In this document: positions 37,258 to 47,567 of the stretch, one piece after another
Position numbering within the stretch: position 1 is the first letter of the stretch
How the letters are laid out: the number at the start of each line of letters is the position of its first letter
Assembly (NCBI RefSeq): GCF_900155425.1
Contig: NZ_LT700191.1
Coordinates: forward strand, 62,001 to 126,000
DNA length: 64,000 nt
Source: Parabacteroides massiliensis
GTDB lineage: Bacteria > Bacteroidota > Bacteroidia > Bacteroidales > Tannerellaceae
Direction: 5' to 3'
Notes under the pieces: model-generated
What the model was told of the DNA's origin: nothing
The model's input: only the letters and a program-made list of their open reading frames with translations
The model's database searches: none
Translations under genes and position numbers: made by a program

Positions 37258-37267
37258 GGATTTATCC
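37253..37267. repeat. Right copy of the 15-bp direct repeat
   Basis: ATTGAGGATTTATCC is identical to 35968-35982 and includes the TGA stop of the ATPase gene. A degenerate third copy, GTGAGGATTAACCC, follows at about 37289. A 12-bp inverted repeat, CTTCAGCCGTAA/TTACGGCTGAAG (37273-37324), surrounds that degenerate copy. Confidence 0.65.
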
Positions 37268-37343
37268 ATTCCCTTCAGCCGTAACCAAGTGAGGATTAAC
37301 CCCAGAGACGGTTTACGGCTGAAGAAGACAATTCCTTTGACAT

Positions 37344-38768
37344 TCACGAAATTACCACCATCGGGATTTTCAACAAAAAAGCAATCTTTTCCAAATGTTT
37401 AGCCCAATGACCAACTCCTATCGCACAATGATGCGAAGGGCCAGCCTTACTCCATGCATCAATAAAATTGCGAGCGCCACAAGAGAAACGATAGCGACTA
37501 TTTGTATTTCCAATTTGCAGGACTGGCCCATCTTCCGAATAACCTTCTGAAACAAGAAAATAAACGCCGTCTTTACCTTCACATACAGATAATAAAGTAA
37601 CAGGACCTGTCTTCACTGTCATTTGTATAGATAATCCTTTACCCGGTTTACCATGATACACAGGAAGAGGTACAAGTTTCACACGCCCATTAGACATCAA
37701 GAAATGAGCAGGACCATCATGGCCTAACAGAACTACATCATCATTAAAATCTATCGCATAAAATTCAGAAAAAGAACCGCCAGCACCCAACAATGATAAT
37801 ATCTTCATAGCTTGTACATTTTTAACTTCACATTCACCTGCTACCGGAATGCCTTTTCCTGTCAAAAGCGTACAACCTGCTATAAAAGAGGTAATCATAT
37901 TTTCATATGAATTACCTTGATATCCCTCATAATAGTATGCCAAAGCCCCCAATTGATGGTTGGTGACTAACTTATCCAAAGCGACAGAGGTTTTAGCCGC
38001 CCGCTCCAATTCATAAGTTTCACACTCTGACACAACATCAAAGCATTGTCTTAATTCTTGAATTTTTGTTTCTAACTCGTCTGATGTCACTTGATCACGA
38101 TACGCTTTTAGCTCACACATTTCCAACATTTCGATATGTGTACCAAAAGTAAAGGATTGCTGCGTTACGTCCGTATACACATCCAACATTCCACCATAAT
38201 AATGGCCTAAAATCCCCATTCGATTCATGCGTAACCCTTCAACCACAATAACCGCTTTCAACCAATTATTGATTTGATCACAAACATATGGTTCTCCTAA
38301 ATAACCTGAAATAATGTCATATGAGATTCCCGCACGATTAAACACTCCTGCAAACTCTGGAACCGAACAAGCTTGGCAATAAGCTAACCATTCACCTGTC
38401 ATCTTACCACGATCCCCCAATCCATTCAAATAATCGTAACGTATGGCGGCTTCAGGTTGAACATTCAACAATACGACAGGAACCTTCAGTTGCATAACCA
38501 AAGGAAGCACAGTTGAAGACAATGCATAAGTAGAGATATAGAGGAATAATAAAGAGATACCTTCTTTTTGCAGAGAATCAGCGCATTTTCTTGCAGTCAC
38601 CGGATTATCAACAATACCGACATTCACAACCCGAACATTCGTATTTTCCATTAAATTAGCTATCTGATCTTGGTAACCACACAAGCGTTCATATAAACCT
38701 TCAAATTGAGTCCAATATGTATCTAATCCAAATCCAACTAAACCAACTGAAACAATTCTTTTTTCCAT
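37344..38768 (-). CDS. L-arabinose/L-fucose-isomerase-family protein
   Basis: This 474-residue cytoplasmic protein matches the arabinose/fucose isomerase fold. The expected metal and catalytic ligands line up: Glu312 ([10 protein letters not shown]), Glu335 ([11 protein letters not shown]), His350 ([10 protein letters not shown]) and His447 ([13 protein letters not shown]), close to Glu306, Glu333, His350 and His450 of E. coli AraA. It probably interconverts an aldose and a ketose released from the glycan of the adjacent locus. Which sugar is unknown; no kinase or aldolase is adjacent. It is the last gene of the locus, 147 bp after the GH99-like gene. Confidence 0.8.
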   Translation of the reverse strand: MEKRIVSVGLVGFGLDTYWTQFEGLYERLCGYQDQIANLMENTNVRVVNVGIVDNPVTARKCADSLQKEGISLLFLYISTYALSSTVLPLVMQLKVPVVLLNVQPEAAIRYDYLNGLGDRGKMTGEWLAYCQACSVPEFAGVFNRAGISYDIISGYLGEPYVCDQINNWLKAVIVVEGLRMNRMGILGHYYGGMLDVYTDVTQQSFTFGTHIEMLEMCELKAYRDQVTSDELETKIQELRQCFDVVSECETYELERAAKTSVALDKLVTNHQLGALAYYYEGYQGNSYENMITSFIAGCTLLTGKGIPVAGECEVKNVQAMKILSLLGAGGSFSEFYAIDFNDDVVLLGHDGPAHFLMSNGRVKLVPLPVYHGKPGKGLSIQMTVKTGPVTLLSVCEGKDGVYFLVSEGYSEDGPVLQIGNTNSRYRFSCGARNFIDAWSKAGPSHHCAIGVGHWAKHLEKIAFLLKIPMVVIS

Positions 38769-38915
38769 GATATTATTTATTATTTAAGCTAATTTGATAC
38801 AAAAATCAAACAATGTATCTGCTATATATAGCCACATACTGTTTCTTAGAAAAGAAGCCTGCCATTGATATTCGTTTTATCAATGACAAGCAACTTGTTT
38901 TATTTTGAATTAACA

Positions 38916-40088
38916 CTATTTGAAAACCTTCTTTACGGCCTTTAAAAATCCATATTTATATTCTGTATCTGGCTCCAAGTAACTTCCTTCTCCCCATTCA
39001 TTCCAAGCATTGATTGTTACCAAGGGAGTTTGATTCGGATGTTTATCTATAAACTCTTTTGCTTTATACAAGAATTTCTCAAATTTCTGAGGTGTAACAT
39101 TTGATACAGCAGGTTGAGGACCACCGGGGAAGCGAGGATTATTATCCCAATCAATAGAAACATGCGGAAAATAAGGAATAGAGAAGCTTTCACTAAACTC
39201 TTTATATTTAGAAACTGCTTTTTCTCCCCATGAAGCATAATCCTGATTCATCGAAACAAAATGAACCCATTGATAATTTGTTAAACTGTTAAAACCTAAA
39301 TATTTGACTGTATTCTCCTGAGTGTCTGACTTATCACCTGGAACTCCTGATAATGTCGAAGGAAGAGCATGCCACAAAATTGCCTGCAAATGAACTCCTT
39401 TCAAACCTGCTTTTACACATTTGTTTCTAAAATGATCTAAGGCCTTCTTTGCCTCTTCCATACCTCCCAAACCATTAATGAATGTACTCAATTCATAAAT
39501 GGCAAACACAGGCATTCCATCTATTTTATAATAATTAGGTCTCATAAAATAGTCTTTGATAACATGATCGGTAAAACGATCGAAAATATCAAAATCCACT
39601 TCTCCTTTCCAGAACACTTTACTTTTATCTGGTTCATTAGGATCTAAATAACCAGTTTGCGTATGATTTGCCCACATCAAATAGAACTTCATTTTTTCAT
39701 TATTTCGGGCTTTCAGGAAACCTTCGTTCAATACTCTTTCCAAAAAAGGTTTATCATCATACCAATACCAGTCAAAGATAAACGTATTAACACCATATTT
39801 CAAAGCTGTATTAATCTTTTTCTCCTGAACTTTCGGATCTGCCTCGTCCAAATATCCCCATAAAGGGACTCTGGGTTGCCGATGCCCTTCAAATTTTGGT
39901 TTAGCTTTATATATAGCCTCCCACTCCCCCTTTCCTTCTGGAAAAATATTAATTTCTTTAAAACGAGGATCATCATGATAAGCCGGCCAAATATAAGCTG
40001 CGACATCATACTGTTGCTTTTTCCCTTCTCCAAAGGCAAAAATTGAACAACATAAAAATGCAAATAACAAAGACAAATGATTTTTCAT
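38916..40088 (-). CDS. GH99-like (WbsX-family) secreted protein 1
   Basis: This 390-residue protein has a signal peptide (MKNHLSLLFAFLCCSIFAFG). It has the WbsX/GH99-like TIM barrel signatures: FIFDWYWYDDKPFLERVLNE near residues 105-125, YLMWANH, YKIDGMPVFAIYE and NAWNEWGEGSYLEPD near the end. The EWGE pair fits the two catalytic Glu of the EWHE motif in GH99 endo-mannosidases. The family name WbsX comes from a glycosyltransferase annotation, but export and a SusCD neighbourhood favour a glycosidase. It is a paralogue of the proteins at 43220 and 47568. Confidence 0.82.
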   Translation of the reverse strand: MKNHLSLLFAFLCCSIFAFGEGKKQQYDVAAYIWPAYHDDPRFKEINIFPEGKGEWEAIYKAKPKFEGHRQPRVPLWGYLDEADPKVQEKKINTALKYGVNTFIFDWYWYDDKPFLERVLNEGFLKARNNEKMKFYLMWANHTQTGYLDPNEPDKSKVFWKGEVDFDIFDRFTDHVIKDYFMRPNYYKIDGMPVFAIYELSTFINGLGGMEEAKKALDHFRNKCVKAGLKGVHLQAILWHALPSTLSGVPGDKSDTQENTVKYLGFNSLTNYQWVHFVSMNQDYASWGEKAVSKYKEFSESFSIPYFPHVSIDWDNNPRFPGGPQPAVSNVTPQKFEKFLYKAKEFIDKHPNQTPLVTINAWNEWGEGSYLEPDTEYKYGFLKAVKKVFK

Positions 40089-40142
40089 ATCCTTTACTTT
40101 TTTAATAATACAATATGTTTTTACAAAATATTTTTCGACTAC

Positions 40143-43100
40143 TTATAAAACCTCTTTTACTACTTCTAAAATTCTCACAGGTCCAAGCAAACCTGATTTT
40201 ACCAAGGGTGACGTAGCGTTATAAGGTTGATAAGTCGTCTTTGTATACAGTTTTCCCATACCTTTATCAGAAAATATCTTATCTCCTATCAGTCTATTAA
40301 CCCAAGGATTAACAACTTCTATTTTTAATTGATTTTCCCCTGGCTTGACATATTTACTAATATCAAGTTGCCACGGATATGTCCAAACTGTTCCAACTTC
40401 TTTTCCATTAAGCCAAACTTTAGCGATAACATTGACTTCTCCCAAATCAAGATAAAATTGTTTACCAGAAGTCTTTCTCATATCAAAAGTTTGAGAATAT
40501 ATACCAATACCGGAATAATACCTAATACTATCATTCTCATTTGTACTCCAGTCGGTCAATTTTTCAAACATAACCTTTCCCGGACCTCCCATACTCGGTT
40601 CAAATGAAACAGACCACGGTCTATCGAGAATTTGAACTGTTGTAAATAAAGGAAAATTATTTTCCCCAGAAGAGGGGACGCCATTACTATCTTTACGGAA
40701 TACTACAAAAAAGCTCTGATCCGTATCAAACTGCATTGGAACAGTAGTTTGTCCATTGTCTGCCGAGAAAGATTTAAGTTCCCTGATTTCACCGGTTAAG
40801 GCATCCCATAACTCTGGAATTCTATTATCTACACGAAAAATACAGTCAGTTTGAACCGGTTTGCCAGAACGATTGGAGACAAAATAAATATCGCATCCGT
40901 TCTTTGTACGATGTGTATATCGTAAACATCCGTTAGAGATAAAATCTTCCGGAATATCCATCTCTGAAAGTAAACCTGCTATACAGTCATAAGCCGGATA
41001 AGAATTATCCTGATTTTTTATAAGATCTTGCCCCCAAATAACCTGTCCTTTTCCAACGGCTCTTTTTCCGACTGTTGCTGGCATTCCTTCTTTCCCCCAA
41101 ATATCTTCTACTAATGTTTTAACCTCATTATCACACTGAGGATAATTTTGTAAACTGGGAGACTTTTCCGGTGGTATACCTACAATTGTAGCTCCATCCA
41201 TTACCAACTCTTTTATTTTTTTGAGCATCTCCGGTGTCATTGTCTCCCAATTAGGTAATACCAGCAGACGATACTCAGCTCCACCAGGAAATACTATCTG
41301 ACCGTTTTTCACTATGGCTGTATACAAAAGACTAGGCGGACATGCATCAAAAGCATATCCCTTCTTATCCGGAAGAATATTTATATCCTGATTTTCTGAT
41401 GCCGGTCTTCTTTCAAAAGTCTCATCCGCATGAATATAAAGCACATCATACGCAGAATCCGGTTTACTATAAGCGGAGGTCGGAGCTTTAAAAACATGAG
41501 GATTTCCTTCCGGACAGAGATAAAGAATATCAGAAACAGTATGTCCTTGTTGTAATAAAAACTGAGAACGGGAAAGATAGTCATGATAAGCCTTACTCAT
41601 CTCCCACCAGGTTTGATTACGATTCCATTGAACACCAATTCCCCCCATTGTCATTCCCGGTTTTACACTATCAGGAAAACATTGATGTACAAATGTATGG
41701 AACATCAGTCGATTAACACCCGCCGCTAAAGCCCAATCTGTTTGGTTCTTCAACAAACCGGGATATAAATCCCAACCATCACTAAGAGCAGTAAAACTTT
41801 CAGCCGGAACAACGGGTTGAGCTTTAATATGTGCAGCAGAAGTCGCCTCTATCAAGCTGAAAGTCGTATTAAATCCAAATCCGGCTCTCCAGAACTCACA
41901 CATAGGGACATCTGCCGCTGCAGCCAGTTCCAAATCAGCGACTGGAGTCATATCATAAGGTTCTATCGAAAGTTCCAACCCACGTTCATGAGCATATTCT
42001 CTAATGTATTCAATATGATTTTCCAATATCAGTTCTTGTATTGTTTTACGCAAATCCCACAAGAACCTTTCAGTTAACTCACGACTACCTACAATAATAC
42101 CTGTATAAGCAGGATAAAAAGGTTGCGGATCATATTTTCTTCGTTGTTTGAATTCTTCACGGAATTTAGATGTCCAATTCTGCGATCCCATCTCCCAACT
42201 ATCAAAATGAAGCATAGCCAAACCTCCATAAGGAGACTGCGGAGTTCTTTTCTGGAAACCTGCATGACGGAAAATTTCTCCTACAAAATTATTCAAATGA
42301 TGAGAGATTGCTGTCGTATCCATTTTATCCGTTTCAAAACCTAATCCTGGCAACGGGGCTGGACTTGTAACAGCACCGGTATTACGCACTCCAAATCTCA
42401 TTATAGTCCATTTCCCTGCCGGAAGTTTTCCTTCAATAGAACCATCTGCTTTCAGTCTGGATGTAAGATCTATTATGTCTACAGGATTCACAATTGAACC
42501 CTCCGCTGGTGGGTAAGATGCAGATGTAGATAAAAATTGTTTTACTCCAAACATGGAACTATAAGGATGTCTTCCATAAAGAGACTTTTCATCTGCATCA
42601 CCAATCCTTTCGTTTCCTTTCGGCGTAGGAAATGCTAAAACCGCAACATCTTCATAAAAATCCTCCCAATCCTTTCTTTGGTCCGGTGTAAACACAAAAT
42701 CGCCATAGAAACGTTTTCTTGCTACAGGCTTAGGAAGAACCACATCGGTTATATCTGATCCTTCTACTGTAACTGTACTGGCAACCAAATGCTGCATAGC
42801 TTCTTCTATTTTCACCCATGGTCCACCAGTCCCAGCCCATCCCGGTCCAGTTGCTATAGATAAACGTATCCCTAACCTTTCACTCTCTGAAACCATATGT
42901 TTAAATATATCCATCCATTCCGGGCTGAGCATATCTACTTTTCCACGAGGAACTCCAGCATTTACTTCTAGAAAAATTGCATGCGAAATTCCCACCCGGG
43001 CCATTGATTCCAAATCTTTCGTTATCCCTTCTTTCGAAAGGTTTCCATCCATAAAATACCAGTAGACTCCCGGATTTGCACTTTGGGGTGGTGATTTAAA

Positions 43101-43220
43101 TCCTTCTTCTAAGGCCTCTCCTGTAGACCTTACACTATAATCACATTGCACATTAACGCATGCAAGAATAAGTAGAACTACAAATCTTGTCCAATATTTA
43201 ATTCTCATTCGATAATTCAT
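40143..43220 (-). CDS. GH106-family alpha-L-rhamnosidase-like protein
   Basis: This 1025-residue exported protein has a hydrophobic N-terminus with a possible lipoprotein Cys21 (ILAC). The N-terminal catalytic barrel includes VYWYFMDGNLSKEGITKDLE, SIATGPGWAGTGGPWVKIEE and YTHRTKNG later on. The C-terminal jelly-roll sugar-binding domain has AKVWLNGKEVGTVWTYPW and VKPGENQLKIEVVNPWVNR. GH106 members are alpha-L-rhamnosidases, some acting on pectin rhamnogalacturonan. Its ATG overlaps the TAA of the upstream GH99-like gene by one base, so translation is probably coupled. Confidence 0.85.
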   Translation of the reverse strand: MNYRMRIKYWTRFVVLLILACVNVQCDYSVRSTGEALEEGFKSPPQSANPGVYWYFMDGNLSKEGITKDLESMARVGISHAIFLEVNAGVPRGKVDMLSPEWMDIFKHMVSESERLGIRLSIATGPGWAGTGGPWVKIEEAMQHLVASTVTVEGSDITDVVLPKPVARKRFYGDFVFTPDQRKDWEDFYEDVAVLAFPTPKGNERIGDADEKSLYGRHPYSSMFGVKQFLSTSASYPPAEGSIVNPVDIIDLTSRLKADGSIEGKLPAGKWTIMRFGVRNTGAVTSPAPLPGLGFETDKMDTTAISHHLNNFVGEIFRHAGFQKRTPQSPYGGLAMLHFDSWEMGSQNWTSKFREEFKQRRKYDPQPFYPAYTGIIVGSRELTERFLWDLRKTIQELILENHIEYIREYAHERGLELSIEPYDMTPVADLELAAAADVPMCEFWRAGFGFNTTFSLIEATSAAHIKAQPVVPAESFTALSDGWDLYPGLLKNQTDWALAAGVNRLMFHTFVHQCFPDSVKPGMTMGGIGVQWNRNQTWWEMSKAYHDYLSRSQFLLQQGHTVSDILYLCPEGNPHVFKAPTSAYSKPDSAYDVLYIHADETFERRPASENQDINILPDKKGYAFDACPPSLLYTAIVKNGQIVFPGGAEYRLLVLPNWETMTPEMLKKIKELVMDGATIVGIPPEKSPSLQNYPQCDNEVKTLVEDIWGKEGMPATVGKRAVGKGQVIWGQDLIKNQDNSYPAYDCIAGLLSEMDIPEDFISNGCLRYTHRTKNGCDIYFVSNRSGKPVQTDCIFRVDNRIPELWDALTGEIRELKSFSADNGQTTVPMQFDTDQSFFVVFRKDSNGVPSSGENNFPLFTTVQILDRPWSVSFEPSMGGPGKVMFEKLTDWSTNENDSIRYYSGIGIYSQTFDMRKTSGKQFYLDLGEVNVIAKVWLNGKEVGTVWTYPWQLDISKYVKPGENQLKIEVVNPWVNRLIGDKIFSDKGMGKLYTKTTYQPYNATSPLVKSGLLGPVRILEVVKEVL

Positions 43221-44398
43221 TAATTAGATTCAACAAATACATTTTTAACCGCCTCTAAATAACCATATCCAAATACATTACAAGGCATCAGATAACTGGT
43301 TTCGGTCCACTCATTCCAGCTATTGATTGTTATTAATGGTTTCTGCTTCGGATGCCGGTCCACAAAGGCTTTTGCTTTACGAAGTGCTTTTTCAAAGTTT
43401 TCAGGAGTATTGTTTTTCATAACAGCACTAACGCCTGTACGGGGGCTGTTGTCCCATCCCACACTTATATGAGGATAGTAAGTAAAGTCATAAGAAGAAT
43501 CAATGCGTTCCCACTCCTTTTCAACAGCATCCATAATCACATTGTAATCTTCATTTACGTTGGTGAAATGAGCAAACTGATAATGAGTTCCACTCGTAAA
43601 TCCCAACTTCTTGACAAAAGAATTCCCCGGATCCGTCGTCTTTCCTGCATCCAAACCACTATAGTTCAAATTAATTGACCACATCGTTATCTGCAACTCA
43701 AGCCCCGGAAATCCGGCCTTCTTCGTTTCTTCTTTAAACCATTTCAACGCATCAGCTGTCTCTTCGATTCCTCCCAGTCCCGCTATCAACTGCGGTATAT
43801 CGTAAATCATAAAAACAGGTTTTCCGTCTATCTTATAATATTGAGGATGTTTGAAATACTTTTCGATATTGCGTTTACAGACCTTTTCAAACTCCTGCCG
43901 ATCCACCTTGCCTGTCCAGATGACATTATTCTCTTTTACATTGGCCAAACGCGTATCCCAAAGATTTAGCACATCATGATTTGCCCACATCAGATAGAAT
44001 TGCATTTTATTCACATTCTCTGCTTTAAGGAAACCATTGTCCAATGTCGTCTCCATAAACGGACGACCGTCATACCAATACCAGTCAAAGATAAAAACAT
44101 TTACGCCATGCTTTGTTGCCTGTTCTATCTCCATTGACATGACAGAAGGGTCTGCTTCATTAATGTACCCCCACAAAGGTTTACGATCCCAATAATGTCC
44201 GGGGTTTCTTTTTTGCATTGTCATAACAGTTTCCCATTCGCCTATTCCCATCGGCCAAAACGGACGCAAACGCGGATCGTCGGAAGCGTACGCTGGATAG
44301 AGAAATGCTGCTATATCATACTTTTGCTTCTTTCCTTGTCCAAATAAAAGGATCGAGCAACACAAAAACACAAATAACAAACACAATCGATTTTTCAT
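43220..44398 (-). CDS. GH99-like (WbsX-family) secreted protein 2
   Basis: This 392-residue paralogue has a signal peptide (MKNRLCLLFVFLCCSILLFG) almost the same as that of the protein at 38916. The fold signatures FIFDWYWYDGRPFMETTLDN, FYLMWANHDVL, YKIDGKPVFMIYD and NSWNEWTETSYLMPC are present. The two Glu of EWTE are kept, but the following Gly and Glu-Pro of the other copies are changed (TSYLMPC), so substrate or activity may differ. It overlaps the GH106 gene by one base. Confidence 0.82.
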   Translation of the reverse strand: MKNRLCLLFVFLCCSILLFGQGKKQKYDIAAFLYPAYASDDPRLRPFWPMGIGEWETVMTMQKRNPGHYWDRKPLWGYINEADPSVMSMEIEQATKHGVNVFIFDWYWYDGRPFMETTLDNGFLKAENVNKMQFYLMWANHDVLNLWDTRLANVKENNVIWTGKVDRQEFEKVCKRNIEKYFKHPQYYKIDGKPVFMIYDIPQLIAGLGGIEETADALKWFKEETKKAGFPGLELQITMWSINLNYSGLDAGKTTDPGNSFVKKLGFTSGTHYQFAHFTNVNEDYNVIMDAVEKEWERIDSSYDFTYYPHISVGWDNSPRTGVSAVMKNNTPENFEKALRKAKAFVDRHPKQKPLITINSWNEWTETSYLMPCNVFGYGYLEAVKNVFVESN

Positions 44399-44418
44399 AC
44401 TTTCAATTTTTTCAATGT

Positions 44419-47400
44419 TTACTTAGAAATAAAAAACAATTTTACAGGTCCGAACAATCCTGCGTCGTATTGATTTAGATCTGGTATCCCTCTCCATCCC
44501 CAGGTACGGAGTTTTCCCATATCCTCTTTCATCCACATTCTATTGGCTATCAGATTTCCTACTTTAATCTTGATTTTATTCTCTCCCGGTTTTAATGTCT
44601 TGGAAATATCAAATTTAAAAGGAGGCCATAAACGGAATCCTATGGATTGACCATTGACGAATACTTCAGCCATGTATTTTACTTCTCCTAAATCAAGGAA
44701 GACTGATGAAGATACATCGTCTATCGTGATGGAAGTTTCATATTCTAAAAAACCGGTGTATTGTTGAAGCCCGTATGTGTACCAGGAAGCTAATTTTTTG
44801 TTCTCTTCCGTACCAACTGTAAATTTGAAAGGGGCAACAGCGATCTTTTCTTCTTTCCGATTTATTACAAACGATAGTAATTTCGATTCCGAAGTCAGAT
44901 TCATTAAAGTATCTGTTACTTTTATTTTTTCCTCATTCAGCCAAACATCTGTCCCTAACATATAGGATGGAACTATAACCGATTTTGCTCCTACAGGAAT
45001 ATTCATTCTCCAATAGCTATAGATGCTTTTAATATTATTTTCATCTTGGCGGGAATAATATTTCCAGTTCGAGTCATCATATCCTGATCGTAAAAACTCA
45101 TTTTCTTTCAACTTACTATCTGAATATAATACTTTAGCCGTTGTCTTATAAACAGTATTTTCATTCGGATAACTTATTCTCCATGTAGTATCGATCAGTT
45201 TCTCTTTGGTGATGATATCCGGCTTCACTTCTGTTGAATTTGTTTTATCAGGATCAAAAGCCAGCCAATAAGCTTCAAACGGATTCAATGTCAGGGATAC
45301 TTTCTGATATCCGTTCTCTGTTGATGATGGAATATTCTTTTTCTGACCTGTCTCACAATCCCATATTTCAGCAACTCCTTTTCCATCTCTCAACCAGGCG
45401 GTGAAATGTTTTAATGTATCGGTATTGTTTGCAAACCAGTATAAGTTAGTATTACCAACCTTTCTTTGAGCCGTATATAATCTACCGGAGTTTTCAAGAC
45501 GTATCTGAGGTTCCTTCTTTTCATTCAGGACTGTGATCATTGTTTTCATTTTGTCCTTATCAGAGGCTAAATTGATAACGTTTGGAAGTTGTTTTAATAC
45601 TTTAGCCTGGGTCATAATTGTTTTATCGTTCAGTCCTTTTTCAGGAGAACCCAGAGGTAATTCACCCAATAAAACAACTAACCCTCCCTGTTTGGCAAAT
45701 TCAACGATTTTTTTGAATGATGACTGATGAATAATATAAGTCACCGGAAGTACGATTGCCTTAAAATTATGATTATTGATCGTTATTGTTGTACTTTTAC
45801 CGGATTTTTGTATTGTTCCTTTCGATAAATAATATTTGTCGGCAATCAAGAAGTCTATATTTTCCTGATTCATCTTTCTCATGGCTTCCGAATAGACCTG
45901 GTCCGTTTCAATTACCCGAGGATCCCATGGAGCATTCTGTACACCTTTTTCTTCCGAAAAATAGTTCTCAGAAAAAGACCAAGCAGTTTCAATCGGATGG
46001 ACTAGCAAAACATCTGCAACCAGGTTGCTTTGTCGGGTAATGAAGGCTGCACGTCGGGCAAAATCAGTCCATTGGGATAAATAGTTCCAATAAGGATTTT
46101 CTGTAAACCAATCACTGGGAAAAGGAATTGTCTCCAATTTTCTGTTCATATAAATACCATGGGGGACAACATGGCTAACACCAAATGAAGTGACTGAATT
46201 TATAGTCATTTTCATCATTTCCGGAGATTGTATCCACCCGGCTACTCCCATGATCTCACTCATGAAAGGACGGCCTTCAAATTCTGCAACAGATTGTACT
46301 TCTTTAAAGTCATGTACATCCTGAGATTTCATTTCCAGACAGTCGTTCCCTGGCATTGTTACGCAGCGTGTCGTTCTCATCAAATCGCCTACTGCGATTG
46401 TTTGAAGTTGTAATGACTCCTCCCACAAATTGGAAATATAATACATATTACGTTCTTTCAGCCACTTAACTAATGGTTTGAAATAGCATTCATTATATAC
46501 ATCCGATACGACGTCGAACCAATCACATCGGGCCACAACAAACAAACCGTCTTTGTCTTTTTCAGTTAATAAGGGCAACCATGTTCTTATATCACGTTTC
46601 TTTTTCTTCTGATACTGGATTGCCAAATGTTCAGACCAAGCCATCTTCCATCCATAATCACCTTCATTATCTACAAATACTCCCGGTATACTACGCCCCA
46701 TATCTTTCTTGAAACGTTTGTCATATTGTTCATGGACCATTGGAATGAATACTTCCATTAATTTTGGATCTAGATAATTAACCCTACCGCCATCAACTCC
46801 TGAATGTTTCTTTATTGTATATGTATAAATAATCCAATCACCGGAAGGAGTGGTCCATTTGATATTATTTCCTTCGCCAATAACACGTAATGATGAAGCA
46901 TCAAGTTGATTTTTAACCACTTTTCCGGCAACAGCGAAATCAACCGAGTCATACTTTACCTCTGTTCTCCCCTTTACACAATAACGCATTGGAGAAAGAT
47001 AAGTTGCTTCCAGTTCCGGGTGGTTTTGCAGAATCCTACCTGCTGCTTGGCCGCTTGGCCAGTTATAATCATCACAATATCCGAGTGTTAGCCCATTGCC
47101 TTTTGCTTTTTGTAGTGCATTGCTAAAGCTGTTGAACCAAGGGGCTGCAAGGTATTGTTCAACAGGAAGTGCTGTTACCGTGTTATCAAACCCGGAACGA
47201 GGATGTACATACCCGGGATTCAATTTTTGTTTAGCCATCTCTTCGACCATTGATGCAGCCAGACGTTCATCTTTGATCACATCGTCCCAAAACCAAAAGG
47301 TATGAGGTGCATAAAACATAGGAGGATTATCAAACATGTCATAAATCTCCTTGTCACTGTATTCTTTCAACCATTCAGGATAAATATCTTTTTCAGGGAT

Positions 47401-47478
47401 ATTTTGAGCGAAAACTATTGAGGAAATCAATGAGCTACATGTTACAATTAAAAATGTGTTTTTCTTTGATATATTCAT
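44419..47478 (-). CDS. GH106-like glycosyl hydrolase, divergent
   Basis: This 1019-residue protein has a signal peptide ending IVFAQ. It has the same layout as the GH106 protein but is distant in sequence: an N-terminal barrel with HTFWFWDDVIKDERLAASM, LGYCDDYNWPSGQAAGRIL, FVDNEGDYGW and HGIYMNRKLE, and a C-terminal jelly roll with AEVFVNGQSIGFRLWPPFKF and LKPGENKIKIKVGN. It is probably an alpha-L-rhamnosidase-like or related deoxysugar hydrolase; the substrate is unknown. It lies 20 bp upstream of a GH99-like gene on the same strand. Confidence 0.78.
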   Translation of the reverse strand: MNISKKNTFLIVTCSSLISSIVFAQNIPEKDIYPEWLKEYSDKEIYDMFDNPPMFYAPHTFWFWDDVIKDERLAASMVEEMAKQKLNPGYVHPRSGFDNTVTALPVEQYLAAPWFNSFSNALQKAKGNGLTLGYCDDYNWPSGQAAGRILQNHPELEATYLSPMRYCVKGRTEVKYDSVDFAVAGKVVKNQLDASSLRVIGEGNNIKWTTPSGDWIIYTYTIKKHSGVDGGRVNYLDPKLMEVFIPMVHEQYDKRFKKDMGRSIPGVFVDNEGDYGWKMAWSEHLAIQYQKKKKRDIRTWLPLLTEKDKDGLFVVARCDWFDVVSDVYNECYFKPLVKWLKERNMYYISNLWEESLQLQTIAVGDLMRTTRCVTMPGNDCLEMKSQDVHDFKEVQSVAEFEGRPFMSEIMGVAGWIQSPEMMKMTINSVTSFGVSHVVPHGIYMNRKLETIPFPSDWFTENPYWNYLSQWTDFARRAAFITRQSNLVADVLLVHPIETAWSFSENYFSEEKGVQNAPWDPRVIETDQVYSEAMRKMNQENIDFLIADKYYLSKGTIQKSGKSTTITINNHNFKAIVLPVTYIIHQSSFKKIVEFAKQGGLVVLLGELPLGSPEKGLNDKTIMTQAKVLKQLPNVINLASDKDKMKTMITVLNEKKEPQIRLENSGRLYTAQRKVGNTNLYWFANNTDTLKHFTAWLRDGKGVAEIWDCETGQKKNIPSSTENGYQKVSLTLNPFEAYWLAFDPDKTNSTEVKPDIITKEKLIDTTWRISYPNENTVYKTTAKVLYSDSKLKENEFLRSGYDDSNWKYYSRQDENNIKSIYSYWRMNIPVGAKSVIVPSYMLGTDVWLNEEKIKVTDTLMNLTSESKLLSFVINRKEEKIAVAPFKFTVGTEENKKLASWYTYGLQQYTGFLEYETSITIDDVSSSVFLDLGEVKYMAEVFVNGQSIGFRLWPPFKFDISKTLKPGENKIKIKVGNLIANRMWMKEDMGKLRTWGWRGIPDLNQYDAGLFGPVKLFFISK

Positions 47479-47519
47479 TGATATATTTTTTATCGATGCA
47501 TAATAAAATATTTTCTATT

Positions 47520-47565
47520 AAAAGAGGGCTATTTCAATCGGAAAGACCAAAATCCACCCTCTTTT
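47520..47565 (-). terminator. Weak hairpin between a GH99-like gene and the divergent GH106-like gene
   Basis: AAAAGAGGG pairs with CCTCTTTT across a long loop, just after the stop of the gene at 47568. It may trim transcripts inside the locus or mark a processing site; the T-run is short. Confidence 0.4.
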
Positions 47566-47567
47566 CT

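Noticed and set aside
37273-37324. 12-bp inverted repeat after the ATPase gene as a terminator
   Set aside because: There is no T-run on either strand and the loop is 28 bases long.
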